Below are positions 34,689 through 44,062 of a stretch of DNA of 62,207 nt, piece after piece. This DNA is from a virus. The notes below the pieces were generated by a model. That model worked only from the letters and a program-made list of their open reading frames with translations, ran no database searches and was not told where the DNA came from. Location of the stretch: positions 1 to 62,207 of IMG/VR virus record IMGVR_UViG_3300033141_002292; one strand, 5' to 3'. How positions within the stretch are numbered: position 1 is the first letter of the stretch; every line of letters begins with the position of its first letter. A program made the position numbers and the translations under genes.

Positions 34689-35398
34689 GGCGAGGCATCG
34701 ACATCGCCCGCATCCGTGAATCGATGGCCGCTCCCGGCATGGATCAACGATGTTGGGTTTGTATGGGCAGAATCGACGACGATCCCGACGCTGCGGTGTG
34801 GGACGACGTTCTTGGGTGGCTCTGCGACGTCACAGCCGTTTCAGGACCTCTCGCGGGCTCATTGCTGCCATTGGCCTGCCGGGTTGTTTCGATCGCTCAA
34901 GGCGACGATAGCGGCATTCATAGCCCGCCTCGAAAGGGTGGGCTCGTCGTCGTCATGTTTCCTTCTGGCGATCCGAATGAGGACTCGATCATCGTCGGTT
35001 CCCTTCACAACACTGATGACGCCGGAGCGCCTGCCACGGTGAACGGCGAGGAGATCGATGAAGACTTCGCCGCTGAAACCTTCATCTACGCGCTACCCGA
35101 CTTCGACCTCGAGCAGGAATGGCGGAACGCTCGAATCACGGCCGGAGAGATGATCCTCGGCAAAGAAGACGCCGATCAGCCATACATGCGAGGCGATGAC
35201 TTCGCTGATGCTATCGAGGATATCGTTGACGCGATCGGCTCCTTTGCTCAGTCCATTGCCACAGCAACAGCGGCTCCTCCGAATGCTGCCCTGACAGTCG
35301 CCGATGTTCTCCTCGCCTATGCACCTCTCGAAATCGCCATCGTTCAATTCAAGGGTGCTCGAGAAGGCTATCTCTCGACAAGAATCAAAGGAGACTAA
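34685..35398 (+). CDS. Baseplate spike-like protein (OB domain)
   Basis: 237 aa. After an N-terminal helix it has an OB-fold-like domain with RKGGLVVVMFPSGDPNEDSIIVGSLHN, the pattern of gpV/gp5 spike proteins. ATG 34685 overlaps the hub stop (ATGA), which decides the start. It lacks a long beta-helix, so a separate tip protein may exist or the spike is short. Confidence 0.65.
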   Translation: MRRGIDIARIRESMAAPGMDQRCWVCMGRIDDDPDAAVWDDVLGWLCDVTAVSGPLAGSLLPLACRVVSIAQGDDSGIHSPPRKGGLVVVMFPSGDPNEDSIIVGSLHNTDDAGAPATVNGEEIDEDFAAETFIYALPDFDLEQEWRNARITAGEMILGKEDADQPYMRGDDFADAIEDIVDAIGSFAQSIATATAAPPNAALTVADVLLAYAPLEIAIVQFKGAREGYLSTRIKGD

Positions 35399-35401
35399 AC
35401 C

Positions 35402-36154
35402 ATGGCAACCCTCGTTTCATGGGCTCAGACGACGCTCAACACGGTCGATCTCGTCCTCGGGAAAGAACCAGAGCACCTCGACCCGGCTGGTATTAGCGAC
35501 GGCCTCAACCTGGACAACTACGCCGTCATGGGGCCAACGACCCCCTACCCGGTGAGGCTCCTTCAATACGTGGAATACATCGCAGACAATACGCTCCGGC
35601 TCTGGTTTGATGGCGAGCTCGTGCCCGGCGAAACCTACGAGGTTCAAGCCTCGGGCCTCCTGGCCTATGACGGAACACCGTTCACACCCAACCCGATGCT
35701 CGCCGAGTTCACGGCCTATGGCGCTGACGTTCCGGTCGTGCCTATTCGATTCGACAAAACGGATTCATTTGATCTCGCAAATCCTCAGCTTGAGCGCGAT
35801 TCTCAGGGACATTCCATGGGAACGCTATCGGTTGACGAACAGGGCGATCTGACCGTCGAGGGACGTCGAGCGAGCTTACGAAAACGGGTTCTTCGTCGAT
35901 GCACCTCGAGGCCGGGTGGTTTTGCTCACCTCGAAAACTACGGGCTCCGCATCGACTCAAAGACGCTCATCAGGCCGGCTGACCTCCGACGTCTTCAGCA
36001 GGATGCCGAGGCGCAGGTGTCGATGGAACCCGACGTTGTTTCCGTACGTGCTATCGTGAGACAACTGGCCACGGGTGGTGCGTGGTTGACCCTCAAGGTC
36101 CGAGCTCAGTACGGAGAGATCGACGTTGAGACCACCATTGGAGGCGATGAATAA
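35402..36154 (+). CDS. Baseplate wedge protein with gpW/gp25-like C-terminal domain
   Basis: 250 aa. The N-terminal 110 residues form a separate beta domain. The C-terminal part (about 115-250) has the gp25/gpW layout: DSFDLANPQLERDSQG, RKRVLRRCTSRPGGFAHLENYGLRI, then a helix and an EPDVVSVRAIVRQL strand. A fusion of an extra beta domain to the wedge protein is somewhat unusual. Confidence 0.65.
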   Translation: MATLVSWAQTTLNTVDLVLGKEPEHLDPAGISDGLNLDNYAVMGPTTPYPVRLLQYVEYIADNTLRLWFDGELVPGETYEVQASGLLAYDGTPFTPNPMLAEFTAYGADVPVVPIRFDKTDSFDLANPQLERDSQGHSMGTLSVDEQGDLTVEGRRASLRKRVLRRCTSRPGGFAHLENYGLRIDSKTLIRPADLRRLQQDAEAQVSMEPDVVSVRAIVRQLATGGAWLTLKVRAQYGEIDVETTIGGDE

Positions 36155-37281
36155 TGGCGGATCTTCCTAGCAGAGCTCAGCTTTTCGAGGTTGGAGCAAA
36201 CGACCTCTTAGTCCGAGCTGAAACCAGGCCAGTCGGCCAACGAATCACCCCGGAGCAGGTCAGCATTCCCGGCAGCGATGTGAATCTTATCTTCGGTGGC
36301 GCGAGCGCTATGGCCGAAGAAATCATTCGGCAGCATGCTCGAGATGTTTCCGATCTGACCCTCGACGGAGCCGAAGGGAAAGCACTTGATCGCCTCGTCG
36401 CAGATCGATACTCGCCTTCCATCGTCCGAAAAGATGCCTCTCCGGCTTACATATCGCTCTCGTTCACGCGGACAAGCGCCGCAGCAGGGGCCGTGAATTA
36501 CGATGCCGGTAGCGTCGTGGAGACCACGGGCGGGGCAAGGTTCGCGACTCAAGCCGTGGCCGCTTTTGGCGCTTCGTCATTGGGGCCGGTGGTCGTCTCA
36601 GGCCGAGCCGTCAACGCAGGTCCGAGCGGGAACGTAGCCATCGGAACCGTGACTAAATTCGTCACCGCGAAGACCGACTCAACGATGTTGGTGACCAATA
36701 CCGCAGTTGGCGCCGGCGGTGACTACACCGAGAGTGATTCGTCGCTGAAGTCTAGAGCTCGTGCCTTCTTCCCGAACGCTCGACGAGGAACCGTCGAAGC
36801 AATCATGAACGGGGCTCTCTCGGTTCCAGGCGTCCAACAGGCTGCCGTTTACGAGCTCCTTCAAGCGCCGCTAATGGTCCCGTCTGGGTTCATGACGTGC
36901 TTCGTTGCCGACTCGAACGGCCAGTCAAATTCGTTGCTCAATGCTGCCGTGGAGCTCGCTCTTTTCGAGTATCGGGGCGGTGGTGTTTGGGTGACTGTCT
37001 ACGGCGGAACCCCAGTTTACCAGTCCATTCAACTTGACCTCTCATACAACGCAGGGATCGACACCGTGGCAGCCTGGTCGAACGTAAGAGCAGCCGTCAT
37101 CGCCGTTGTGAACGCTCTGGCACCTGGAAAGATGCTTGAGGTATCCATGATCACCGCAGCGGCTCGCCTGGTGACTGGTGTGATCGTCGAAGATGACGCC
37201 GTTGTGGTCCCGGCAGGCGACGTGGTGCCGACAGGAGGCCAAGTTATCAGGACTAGAGCCGATCTCGTCACCCCCGCGTGA
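36154..37281 (+). CDS. Baseplate J-like protein
   Basis: 375 aa. It matches baseplate J/gp47 proteins: a helical N-terminus with LDRLVADRYSP, a YDAGSVVETTGGARFATQAV strand region, GGDYTESDSSLKSRARAFF, GTVEAIMNGALSVPGVQQAAVYE and a C-terminal domain with PVYQSIQLDLSY. It forms the baseplate wedges. Confidence 0.8.
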   Translation: MADLPSRAQLFEVGANDLLVRAETRPVGQRITPEQVSIPGSDVNLIFGGASAMAEEIIRQHARDVSDLTLDGAEGKALDRLVADRYSPSIVRKDASPAYISLSFTRTSAAAGAVNYDAGSVVETTGGARFATQAVAAFGASSLGPVVVSGRAVNAGPSGNVAIGTVTKFVTAKTDSTMLVTNTAVGAGGDYTESDSSLKSRARAFFPNARRGTVEAIMNGALSVPGVQQAAVYELLQAPLMVPSGFMTCFVADSNGQSNSLLNAAVELALFEYRGGGVWVTVYGGTPVYQSIQLDLSYNAGIDTVAAWSNVRAAVIAVVNALAPGKMLEVSMITAAARLVTGVIVEDDAVVVPAGDVVPTGGQVIRTRADLVTPA

Positions 37282-37285
37282 GCCG

Positions 37286-37294
37286 TGCTATCCT
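37286..37294 (+). promoter_or_regulatory. Extended -10 promoter (TGC TATCCT), 7 nt before GTG
   Basis: TGC TATCCT ends 7 nt before GTG 37302. No ribosome-binding site. Confidence 0.55.
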
Positions 37295-37301
37295 CTGAGC
37301 C

Positions 37302-40300
37302 GTGGCCAAACTATCACAAGATGATCTCCTAGATGTTCTCCGGGCTTCCGCCGACGACGCCTATATCGAGCCTCTTGAAACCGTCGACGATGGAGCCGGA
37401 TTTGACCTCCATCGCGCCATCGCGGCGATATTTGCTCGAGCATCAGAGGCCGTCGATACCAACACGCAGGCGATGTATCTCTACCCTCACTCGGAGCAGA
37501 CGTCGGCGCCGGCAGGTGGCGGTGTTCAAGCTTCAGGAAACCTGCTGATCGTCAGAACAGCACCCACCGATGGCGAGATCATTCTGACTGAAGGCGAGCT
37601 CCTCGTCGTGCTTCTCACGACTCTTGATGCCGAGATAATCGTCGAGGCCGAACTCGAGGTCGCTACCAGCACCACGTTTTCTGCGGGCGTCGGTGGGCCT
37701 CTAAGCGTTCCAGTCCGTGCGGTTCGAGTCGGATACCACGGAAATCTACCGACCTCAGAGAGCCGATACGCCATCGCTAAACAGCTCACGACGATGACGT
37801 TGACCGGCATGACCTCGACGATCGCGAACTACGTCACCGACACCGGGCTCAACGACACTTTTGAAGAGGCCTCGGTAGGTGCTTGGCTGCGGTTCACTTC
37901 CGGCCCCAACGTCGGGACAGGCCCGAGGCTCATCCTCTCTTTCGATGCCTCAACCTCGACGGTGATCGTTGACGGCTCGGCCCTCGTGGCCAGCGTTGTC
38001 AACGACGGCGAGATCGTGGATTTGAGCACCATCGGTTTTGCTCCGGTGATCGACAGCGAGCTCTCAAGCGGCGTTTCCCCCATGCTCGACATGCTCGGCG
38101 CCGGCCGTGACATGGGCCGAGAGCCAACCGAAACTGACGACGAGTATCGTGAGCGCCTTCGATACCTCCCTGACATTGTCTCCCCCAACGCGCTCTATCG
38201 GGCCGCCTCCCGTATCCTGACGCCGTTGAGCATCAGGTTCCGCCTGCTTGAAGCTCGAAGCACTGACGATTTTACCGGCGGCGCCTGGGACGTCATGGCC
38301 TACGATGACCCAGCATTTTACAACTGGGTTCTCGGTCGTCAAAACTTCTTCCAAGGCGACGCCTTTGAATATCGCGGTTTCTACCTCGTGATCGAACGTC
38401 AATGGTACGGCGACTTCGGAGCCCCGTTCGACTCATGGCCAGCGGCATCGCCTAATCATCCGTCGAATGCCTGGGATTGGATGGCCTATGACGGCTATCC
38501 CCTTGGTTTCGCGAACGACCTGGACAGAACCATCGTCGAAGTTGAAAAAGCCCGCATGGGCGGCGTCCCTTGGCTCTTGGTCCTCGCTGCGTCATTTGGC
38601 AGTTACGGTGCCTCAGCCGGCTCATCGACAGTATTGGCGTTATCGCCCGTTTCTTCGTTCGGCGCCTCAGCCGGCACCTCAACCGTCATCGCTGTGGGAG
38701 AATCAACATCTGAGGCCGATGGCATATCAGATGGAACCTCCACATCCACCGCCGTCGGGGAGTCGACATTCGAAGCTGCCGGATTATCTGATGGTATTTC
38801 GACGGTTACTGGCATTGCCACTTCGGTGGCCGTGGGTGCGTCAGACGGCACCTCGACAGCAATCGCCGAATCTGCATTCATAATGTCGAAATCTATCGAC
38901 GTATGGGAAAGCTCAAGAATCGATTTCGACAACAATCTCGGCTTTGATTATGACGAAGCCTTCTCGTTTTCTTTCTGGTTTCGTCCAAAAACTGAACGAG
39001 GAAGCGGTCTTCGTGAATTGCTTGAGAAATGGGACAGCGGATCAACTCGCGGATACCAACTGAACTGGGACCAGGGAACAGGAAACGTTCAATTCCTCTT
39101 GAGCAACGGGCCAAGCAACCAGATCGATGTTGACTTCACCGACGCCGCGCTTGGAAATTCAGATTCTTGGCACCATATCGCGGTCTCTTATGATGGCTCA
39201 GAGGCGGCCTCCGGCATCAGTATTTACATTGACAACTCATCAAGATCACTCGCGACAAACGCAGATACCTTGAGCGCAACGACTTTGAACACCGAAGATC
39301 TCGCGTTTTCAAATGTCTTGTCAGGATGCGTCGGTCGATTCTGCAACGGTGCTTTTTGGTCAAAGGAAATTAGCTCGGTCGAGGTGACATCGCTTTACAA
39401 CAGTGCCCTGCCAACATCAATCTCCGACAATGAGTCATGGTGGAAACTCGGCGAGGGCGACGCACCCGGTTCCATCCTCGACTCAAGCGGAAATGGGATA
39501 ACAGGGACAGGCGGCGGCCATGATGGCCTCTTCGTCGACGATTGCCCAGGTTACGATTATTCAAATTCTCACGGTCTCAGATTCGATGGAAACGCCTATG
39601 TCGACATAGGCGATCATTTCGACCTGGCAAGTTCATCGGCCGATTTCTCTGGCTCTATTTGGTTCAAGACAACGACGAAAACCTCAACACGTATGACGTT
39701 CTTCTCAAAAGCAGAAGACGCTGATCCGGAGCAAGTATCTTACACGGCACACATGTACACATTCGGTGGGTATGATTATTTCAGGGTTGCTTTACATGCT
39801 GATATATATGACAGAGTTGGGCGATATCGAGCGCCAGAGGGAACATACACAGATGGGCAATGGCATCATTTCGCATGCTCGTATGAGAACGAATCATATA
39901 CTGAGTTTACTGTTCGCATGTTCCTCGATGGCCAAGAGGTAACGGTCGCAGAAGACCAAAATGACAGCTTTGAATTTGTGTATTATGGGAACACTAGCCC
40001 ATTGCTTATTGGCGCAATTGATGAAGAATCTTCGATAAGCGAATATTTCTACGGCGAACTCAAAGAATTCTATTTTATTATGAGCAACGTAGCCGCCAAT
40101 AACTTGACCCTTGCCAACGCACGAAAATATTACGGTCACGGAATACCACCTGAAAATGTCTATCCTGGAATGAGCCCCCATCTCTACTTCCGCCTCGGGA
40201 CGGGAGACACCTACGACGAGGCAACCACGCGCGGTCGGGCATACGACTACGACGGCACCATGAACGGAATGTCCGACACCGACCTCCTCGACGACGCCAT

Positions 40301-41726
40301 TACGAAGCAGACGATCGGGTGGTCCTCAGTCTTCGACGGGACGGATGATTGCATCACAATGGGGGATGTTCTCGATAAAGAACTCGCTGATCCCATCTCG
40401 ATTTTAGCGTGGATGAAATTAAGCGGTGGCGGGACAGCAAAGGTAATTCTAGGCAAAACCATTGCAGGAGAACAGGGTTATCAATTTGGTTATCATTCTG
40501 GCAATCAATTTATAGGAAAACTAAAGGGAGCGACTGGACAGATATACGTGCGGTGGCTGATTACTCTTGATTCAAACTGGCATCATGCCTGTTTTGCGTA
40601 TGATGGATCTGGAAATGCCAGTGGATGTGCTTGTTATTGCGACGGTGTGCTTCTTTCAATGGATACGATTGTTGATACATTAGCAGGCACAATGGCGACA
40701 TCCGGACCATTTATGATTGGTGGTCTTCAAAGCTCTTCGACCCCAAATAGTCCGTTCAACGGGAATCTTGCGTATGTTGGTCTGTTTGAAAGAGAACTTA
40801 CACAGGCCGAGGTTTTCGAGGCAATCTTTACGCCGAATCTAAACGCCCATTCGCAGGAATCAGACCTCGAGGGCTTCTGGAAATGCGGACAAGAAGACGA
40901 CCACCCGACGGTTATTGACTATGGTTCAGGCGGTAATAACGGCACCATGACCAACATGGTCGCCGGGGATATCGTCAACGAATTCCCGAAAGCTCCCTGG
41001 CTTGACACCTCATCGGCCCTTGACGGAACGAACGACACCATCACGATGGGCGATGTGCTCGACAGGCTTCACACTGAAGCTTTCTCGATTTCCGCATGGT
41101 TCAAAACCGATTCAGCATCAGTGCTTCAAGGGATCGTGGCGAAGAGATCGACGGCCGGGGACACCCCAGGATATGCGATGAACTGGGACGGGGCGAACAG
41201 TCGATTCGACGTCTACCTTGTGAGCACGGCCTCAAACCTCATACATGCAACGTTCGCCGATACAATAGATACCGCCTGGCACCACGTCGTGATGACCTAT
41301 AACGGAGGCTATGACATTACCGATGTTCTCCTTTATGTCGACGGGGTTTCGTTGACGCGAGCCACCCAATCGAACGCGCTCTCGGCAACGATGGCCAACT
41401 CGGCACCGTTGCTGATCAGCGGGGAAAACAGTTCGTCCTCACCGACGAATCCCTTCGACGGCAATGTCTGCGGAATTGATATCTTCGATGACGATCTCTC
41501 GCAGGATCAAGTTGACGAACTCTTCGGTGTTGGGATGCCTCGAGACACCAGAATCCACACCGAGACTTTGGCCGGCAACCAGGACGGTAAATGGAACTGC
41601 GGCACAGATGATACCTACGATGAGACCACGGACCGCTCAACAGGCGGAAGCGATGGAACGTTGACGAATATGGCGGAAGAAGACTTCGAGCTTTACGATG
41701 CGCCTCTAGCGTTTGGAGATTTATAA
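37302..41726 (+). CDS. Baseplate-linked fibre: baseplate-like N-terminus, GTST repeats and LamG modules
   Basis: 1474 aa. The N-terminus (1-430) looks like a second baseplate wedge-type protein (LTEGELLVVLLTTLDAEIIVEA, GHGR-like MLGAGRDMGREPTETDDEYRERLRYLP). Residues about 430-530 hold five copies of the SDGTSTxxAxG repeat found in the 15183 gene. From about 540 there are four LamG-like modules with WHH(I/V/A) motifs, one nearly matching the first LamG of the 15183 protein. Likely a receptor-binding fibre attached to the baseplate. Parts of the LamG region (about 39700-40150 and 40430-40800) are visibly A/T-richer. Confidence 0.75.
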   Translation: MAKLSQDDLLDVLRASADDAYIEPLETVDDGAGFDLHRAIAAIFARASEAVDTNTQAMYLYPHSEQTSAPAGGGVQASGNLLIVRTAPTDGEIILTEGELLVVLLTTLDAEIIVEAELEVATSTTFSAGVGGPLSVPVRAVRVGYHGNLPTSESRYAIAKQLTTMTLTGMTSTIANYVTDTGLNDTFEEASVGAWLRFTSGPNVGTGPRLILSFDASTSTVIVDGSALVASVVNDGEIVDLSTIGFAPVIDSELSSGVSPMLDMLGAGRDMGREPTETDDEYRERLRYLPDIVSPNALYRAASRILTPLSIRFRLLEARSTDDFTGGAWDVMAYDDPAFYNWVLGRQNFFQGDAFEYRGFYLVIERQWYGDFGAPFDSWPAASPNHPSNAWDWMAYDGYPLGFANDLDRTIVEVEKARMGGVPWLLVLAASFGSYGASAGSSTVLALSPVSSFGASAGTSTVIAVGESTSEADGISDGTSTSTAVGESTFEAAGLSDGISTVTGIATSVAVGASDGTSTAIAESAFIMSKSIDVWESSRIDFDNNLGFDYDEAFSFSFWFRPKTERGSGLRELLEKWDSGSTRGYQLNWDQGTGNVQFLLSNGPSNQIDVDFTDAALGNSDSWHHIAVSYDGSEAASGISIYIDNSSRSLATNADTLSATTLNTEDLAFSNVLSGCVGRFCNGAFWSKEISSVEVTSLYNSALPTSISDNESWWKLGEGDAPGSILDSSGNGITGTGGGHDGLFVDDCPGYDYSNSHGLRFDGNAYVDIGDHFDLASSSADFSGSIWFKTTTKTSTRMTFFSKAEDADPEQVSYTAHMYTFGGYDYFRVALHADIYDRVGRYRAPEGTYTDGQWHHFACSYENESYTEFTVRMFLDGQEVTVAEDQNDSFEFVYYGNTSPLLIGAIDEESSISEYFYGELKEFYFIMSNVAANNLTLANARKYYGHGIPPENVYPGMSPHLYFRLGTGDTYDEATTRGRAYDYDGTMNGMSDTDLLDDAITKQTIGWSSVFDGTDDCITMGDVLDKELADPISILAWMKLSGGGTAKVILGKTIAGEQGYQFGYHSGNQFIGKLKGATGQIYVRWLITLDSNWHHACFAYDGSGNASGCACYCDGVLLSMDTIVDTLAGTMATSGPFMIGGLQSSSTPNSPFNGNLAYVGLFERELTQAEVFEAIFTPNLNAHSQESDLEGFWKCGQEDDHPTVIDYGSGGNNGTMTNMVAGDIVNEFPKAPWLDTSSALDGTNDTITMGDVLDRLHTEAFSISAWFKTDSASVLQGIVAKRSTAGDTPGYAMNWDGANSRFDVYLVSTASNLIHATFADTIDTAWHHVVMTYNGGYDITDVLLYVDGVSLTRATQSNALSATMANSAPLLISGENSSSSPTNPFDGNVCGIDIFDDDLSQDQVDELFGVGMPRDTRIHTETLAGNQDGKWNCGTDDTYDETTDRSTGGSDGTLTNMAEEDFELYDAPLAFGDL

Positions 41727-43250
41727 ATGGCACTTCAAGGATCAGTACCAATCACCACGCTCGAGAGAGCCGTATCAACCGACGTTGTCACGAGCGACGA
41801 CCTTATCAATCGGTCGTTGGCCGAGTTCGTGAAGTGCTTCGCGAGGACATCAGAGGCCGGCGGGAGCGCCTCGGTGAGAGACCATATGGTCTCAGCTCTT
41901 CGCGTGACTCAAAGCGGTAGTGTTTTACAGATTCAGCCTGGGATTCTTGCGCAAGATGTTGCAGCGAACCCTCCGGATGTTCCGGCGGCTGGGACCTTCG
42001 ATAGCCACTATCGATTCGGCATCCAGTTCGCTCAAGCAGCGCTTTCAGACCCCTGGGACGCAGCGGATCGTTGGTGGCTACTCCAGGCCCGCGTGGTGCG
42101 CGTAACGACGCTCTCAGAGCAGCGAGACATCTTCAATCCGACGCTCACGACCTTCGCCCTCTCCGGGGCATCCCTCGATAAGCGCTATGAATCGCGAGTT
42201 GAAACCGATTGGAAGGCCGGCACCTCGACGACGGCCGCCTCTGCTGACCTCGGCTATGCTCCGATCGCTGCGGTCTGGAGGCCATCAGGAGGCGGTGCAA
42301 TCACTGACGCCGATATCATTCAACTGGCCATTCAGTTCGACGATCTGACGAGCGTTCATACAGACAATGAGATCGCGAGCAGGTCATTGATGAAGCTTCA
42401 ATGCGGCGACGGAATGAACGTTCCATCGTCAGATTGTTTTTTTGCTTTTGCTGCCGAAATCAGAGGACTGCAACTTTTCGCAGAGGCAAACACGGCAGTA
42501 TCGCTTCGCTCAGCCACATTTGTCGACCCTGGTGATATTGCATCGATCGGAACTGACGATCTTTGGTGGTATGTTTATCTGGCAGCTCAAAGCGGTATTC
42601 TCCCGTCGAACATGTACACAAATATCGATCACCGTGGCGCGATCATCGTTTCAAGAACGCCACCAAACGATTTCGGATCAAACAGTTCAACAATTACGAT
42701 TCCGGACCCAATAAACATAGCTGTTCCTGGTAACGGAGCTGCGTTTGTTGGGTGTTTCCGGGCGTCAGGAACAGGATCAAATATTCATTACATAAACATT
42801 AGCAAGGATGGCGAAGGAATCATCGATAGAGTTTCAGGCATGGTTTCCCAATTGAACCAGACTCAACAATACGGCCAGGTCTCATCACCGTACAACTGGG
42901 CAACGTCTGGGCCTGGCTCCACAGAGTTCCTGCCGTTTGGTTGTCATTATAAAATGCGACTCAGAACGGACGGGCTTGATGTCGCTTCTACGGCCCTAGC
43001 CATTGGTTGGAGGTTTGACTTTCCAGGCGACAGCCAAGACGTATCTGATGAGGTAATGATGGGATGCCGCGATATAGGCATGCTGTATTTCGATCTACAC
43101 CCTGTCGATGGATACTCAGGTGCAAATTTGACCGTGACGATAACGGCGAGAACATTAAATATTTACATTGGTTCAACGGGGGCATTGCCCAACGCTGACG
43201 GCGGAACCAATTCATACCAACTCGATTGCGTCGGCATCCGCCTAATTTGA
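41727..43250 (+). CDS. Tail fibre or baseplate-associated structural protein
   Basis: 507 aa. N-terminal 200 residues describe a virion-attachment-like domain (SVRDHMVSALRVTQSGSVLQIQPG, YRFGIQFAQ). The C-terminal part is beta-rich. It starts directly after the stop of the previous fibre. No enzymatic motif. Probably the partner fibre or a fibre tip. Confidence 0.6.
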   Translation: MALQGSVPITTLERAVSTDVVTSDDLINRSLAEFVKCFARTSEAGGSASVRDHMVSALRVTQSGSVLQIQPGILAQDVAANPPDVPAAGTFDSHYRFGIQFAQAALSDPWDAADRWWLLQARVVRVTTLSEQRDIFNPTLTTFALSGASLDKRYESRVETDWKAGTSTTAASADLGYAPIAAVWRPSGGGAITDADIIQLAIQFDDLTSVHTDNEIASRSLMKLQCGDGMNVPSSDCFFAFAAEIRGLQLFAEANTAVSLRSATFVDPGDIASIGTDDLWWYVYLAAQSGILPSNMYTNIDHRGAIIVSRTPPNDFGSNSSTITIPDPINIAVPGNGAAFVGCFRASGTGSNIHYINISKDGEGIIDRVSGMVSQLNQTQQYGQVSSPYNWATSGPGSTEFLPFGCHYKMRLRTDGLDVASTALAIGWRFDFPGDSQDVSDEVMMGCRDIGMLYFDLHPVDGYSGANLTVTITARTLNIYIGSTGALPNADGGTNSYQLDCVGIRLI

Positions 43251-43256
43251 CCCCTA

Positions 43257-43265
43257 TGTTACCCT
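43257..43265 (+). promoter_or_regulatory. Extended -10 promoter (TGT TACCCT)
   Basis: TGT TACCCT is followed by a 24-nt leader with GAAAGG before ATG 43290. Confidence 0.4.
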
Positions 43266-43289
43266 GGACGGAGCATAGAAAGGGCTCCC

Positions 43290-43964
43290 ATGGCTGACAT
43301 CGACGACACCTCACCGGCAATCCCAAGCCCGCACCCGACACCAATACCATCAACCCCCAACGAACTCGCCATAGTTGTGGCGAAGATCGATGACCGTACC
43401 CGACTGATGATCGAGCGCTACCTCCCGAGAGTGGAAGAGACAGCCCTCGAGGCCCGTGACGGCGTCATGGAGCTCAAGGGCCGGGTTAGTCACCTGGAAG
43501 CCACGCCCGAGCACGAGTGCGATGAGAAGGAGCGTCAGCGTCGACAGGACGAGGGCATTCAAAAATCGAAGGTTTCATCGATCACGGCCGAGGGCGATAT
43601 CAAAGGGCTCCACACCTTCAGAAATTGGCTCATCGGAATCATCGTTCTCGTCGTGGGAAGCGCCGGAGGATTCGCCGTCCATTCGAGCACAGCGGACACC
43701 TCGCATGATGAGCGCCTCGATGCCACCCGCTCCGATGTCGACCGCCACGAAAACATCATCGCCGACCTCCCAAGAAAGGCTGACTTCGAGCGCATCAACG
43801 AGGCCGTCAAAGCCATCCCGACAGAGGTTCAAAAGCTCAAGGCCGCACCTGCGACGGCCCTCGAGGTCGAAGAAGCCGCCTCCGAATTACCGCTCAAGCC
43901 CCATGAACTCGAAGCCCTCCGGACGATCCTAAAGCGAGCTCACGGGCGCGAAAACGGTGAATAG
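43290..43964 (+). CDS. Single-pass membrane protein with coiled coil (lysis region)
   Basis: 224 aa. Pro-rich start, a charged coiled coil (about 25-95), one transmembrane helix (about 108-130, FRNWLIGIIVLVVGSAGGF), then a charged C-terminal coiled coil. The layout resembles inner-membrane spanin subunits or XhlA-like proteins. Placed just before the holin-like gene, so a role in lysis is plausible. Confidence 0.55.
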   Translation: MADIDDTSPAIPSPHPTPIPSTPNELAIVVAKIDDRTRLMIERYLPRVEETALEARDGVMELKGRVSHLEATPEHECDEKERQRRQDEGIQKSKVSSITAEGDIKGLHTFRNWLIGIIVLVVGSAGGFAVHSSTADTSHDERLDATRSDVDRHENIIADLPRKADFERINEAVKAIPTEVQKLKAAPATALEVEEAASELPLKPHELEALRTILKRAHGRENGE

Positions 43965-43998
43965 AACTATCCCCCCGGATGCCTCGGCTACCGGGTGC

Positions 43999-44020
43999 GA
44001 GGTCGCCTTCGGGCGGCCTC
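43999..44020 (+). terminator. UUCG-tetraloop hairpin (possible terminator)
   Basis: GAGGTCGCC (43999-44007), TTCG loop, GGCGGCCTC (44012-44020): nine pairs including one T-G. No T-run follows, so it may be an mRNA end or stabiliser rather than a strong intrinsic terminator. Confidence 0.5.
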
Positions 44021-44029
44021 AGCGTTATC

Positions 44030-44038
44030 TGGTATCCT
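44030..44038 (+). promoter_or_regulatory. Extended -10 promoter (TGG TATCCT)
   Basis: TGG TATCCT is followed by 24 nt containing AGGAGG before ATG 44063; it would drive the lysis-type genes separately. Confidence 0.5.
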
Positions 44039-44062
44039 GAGCGCCGATTAAAGGAGGAACGA

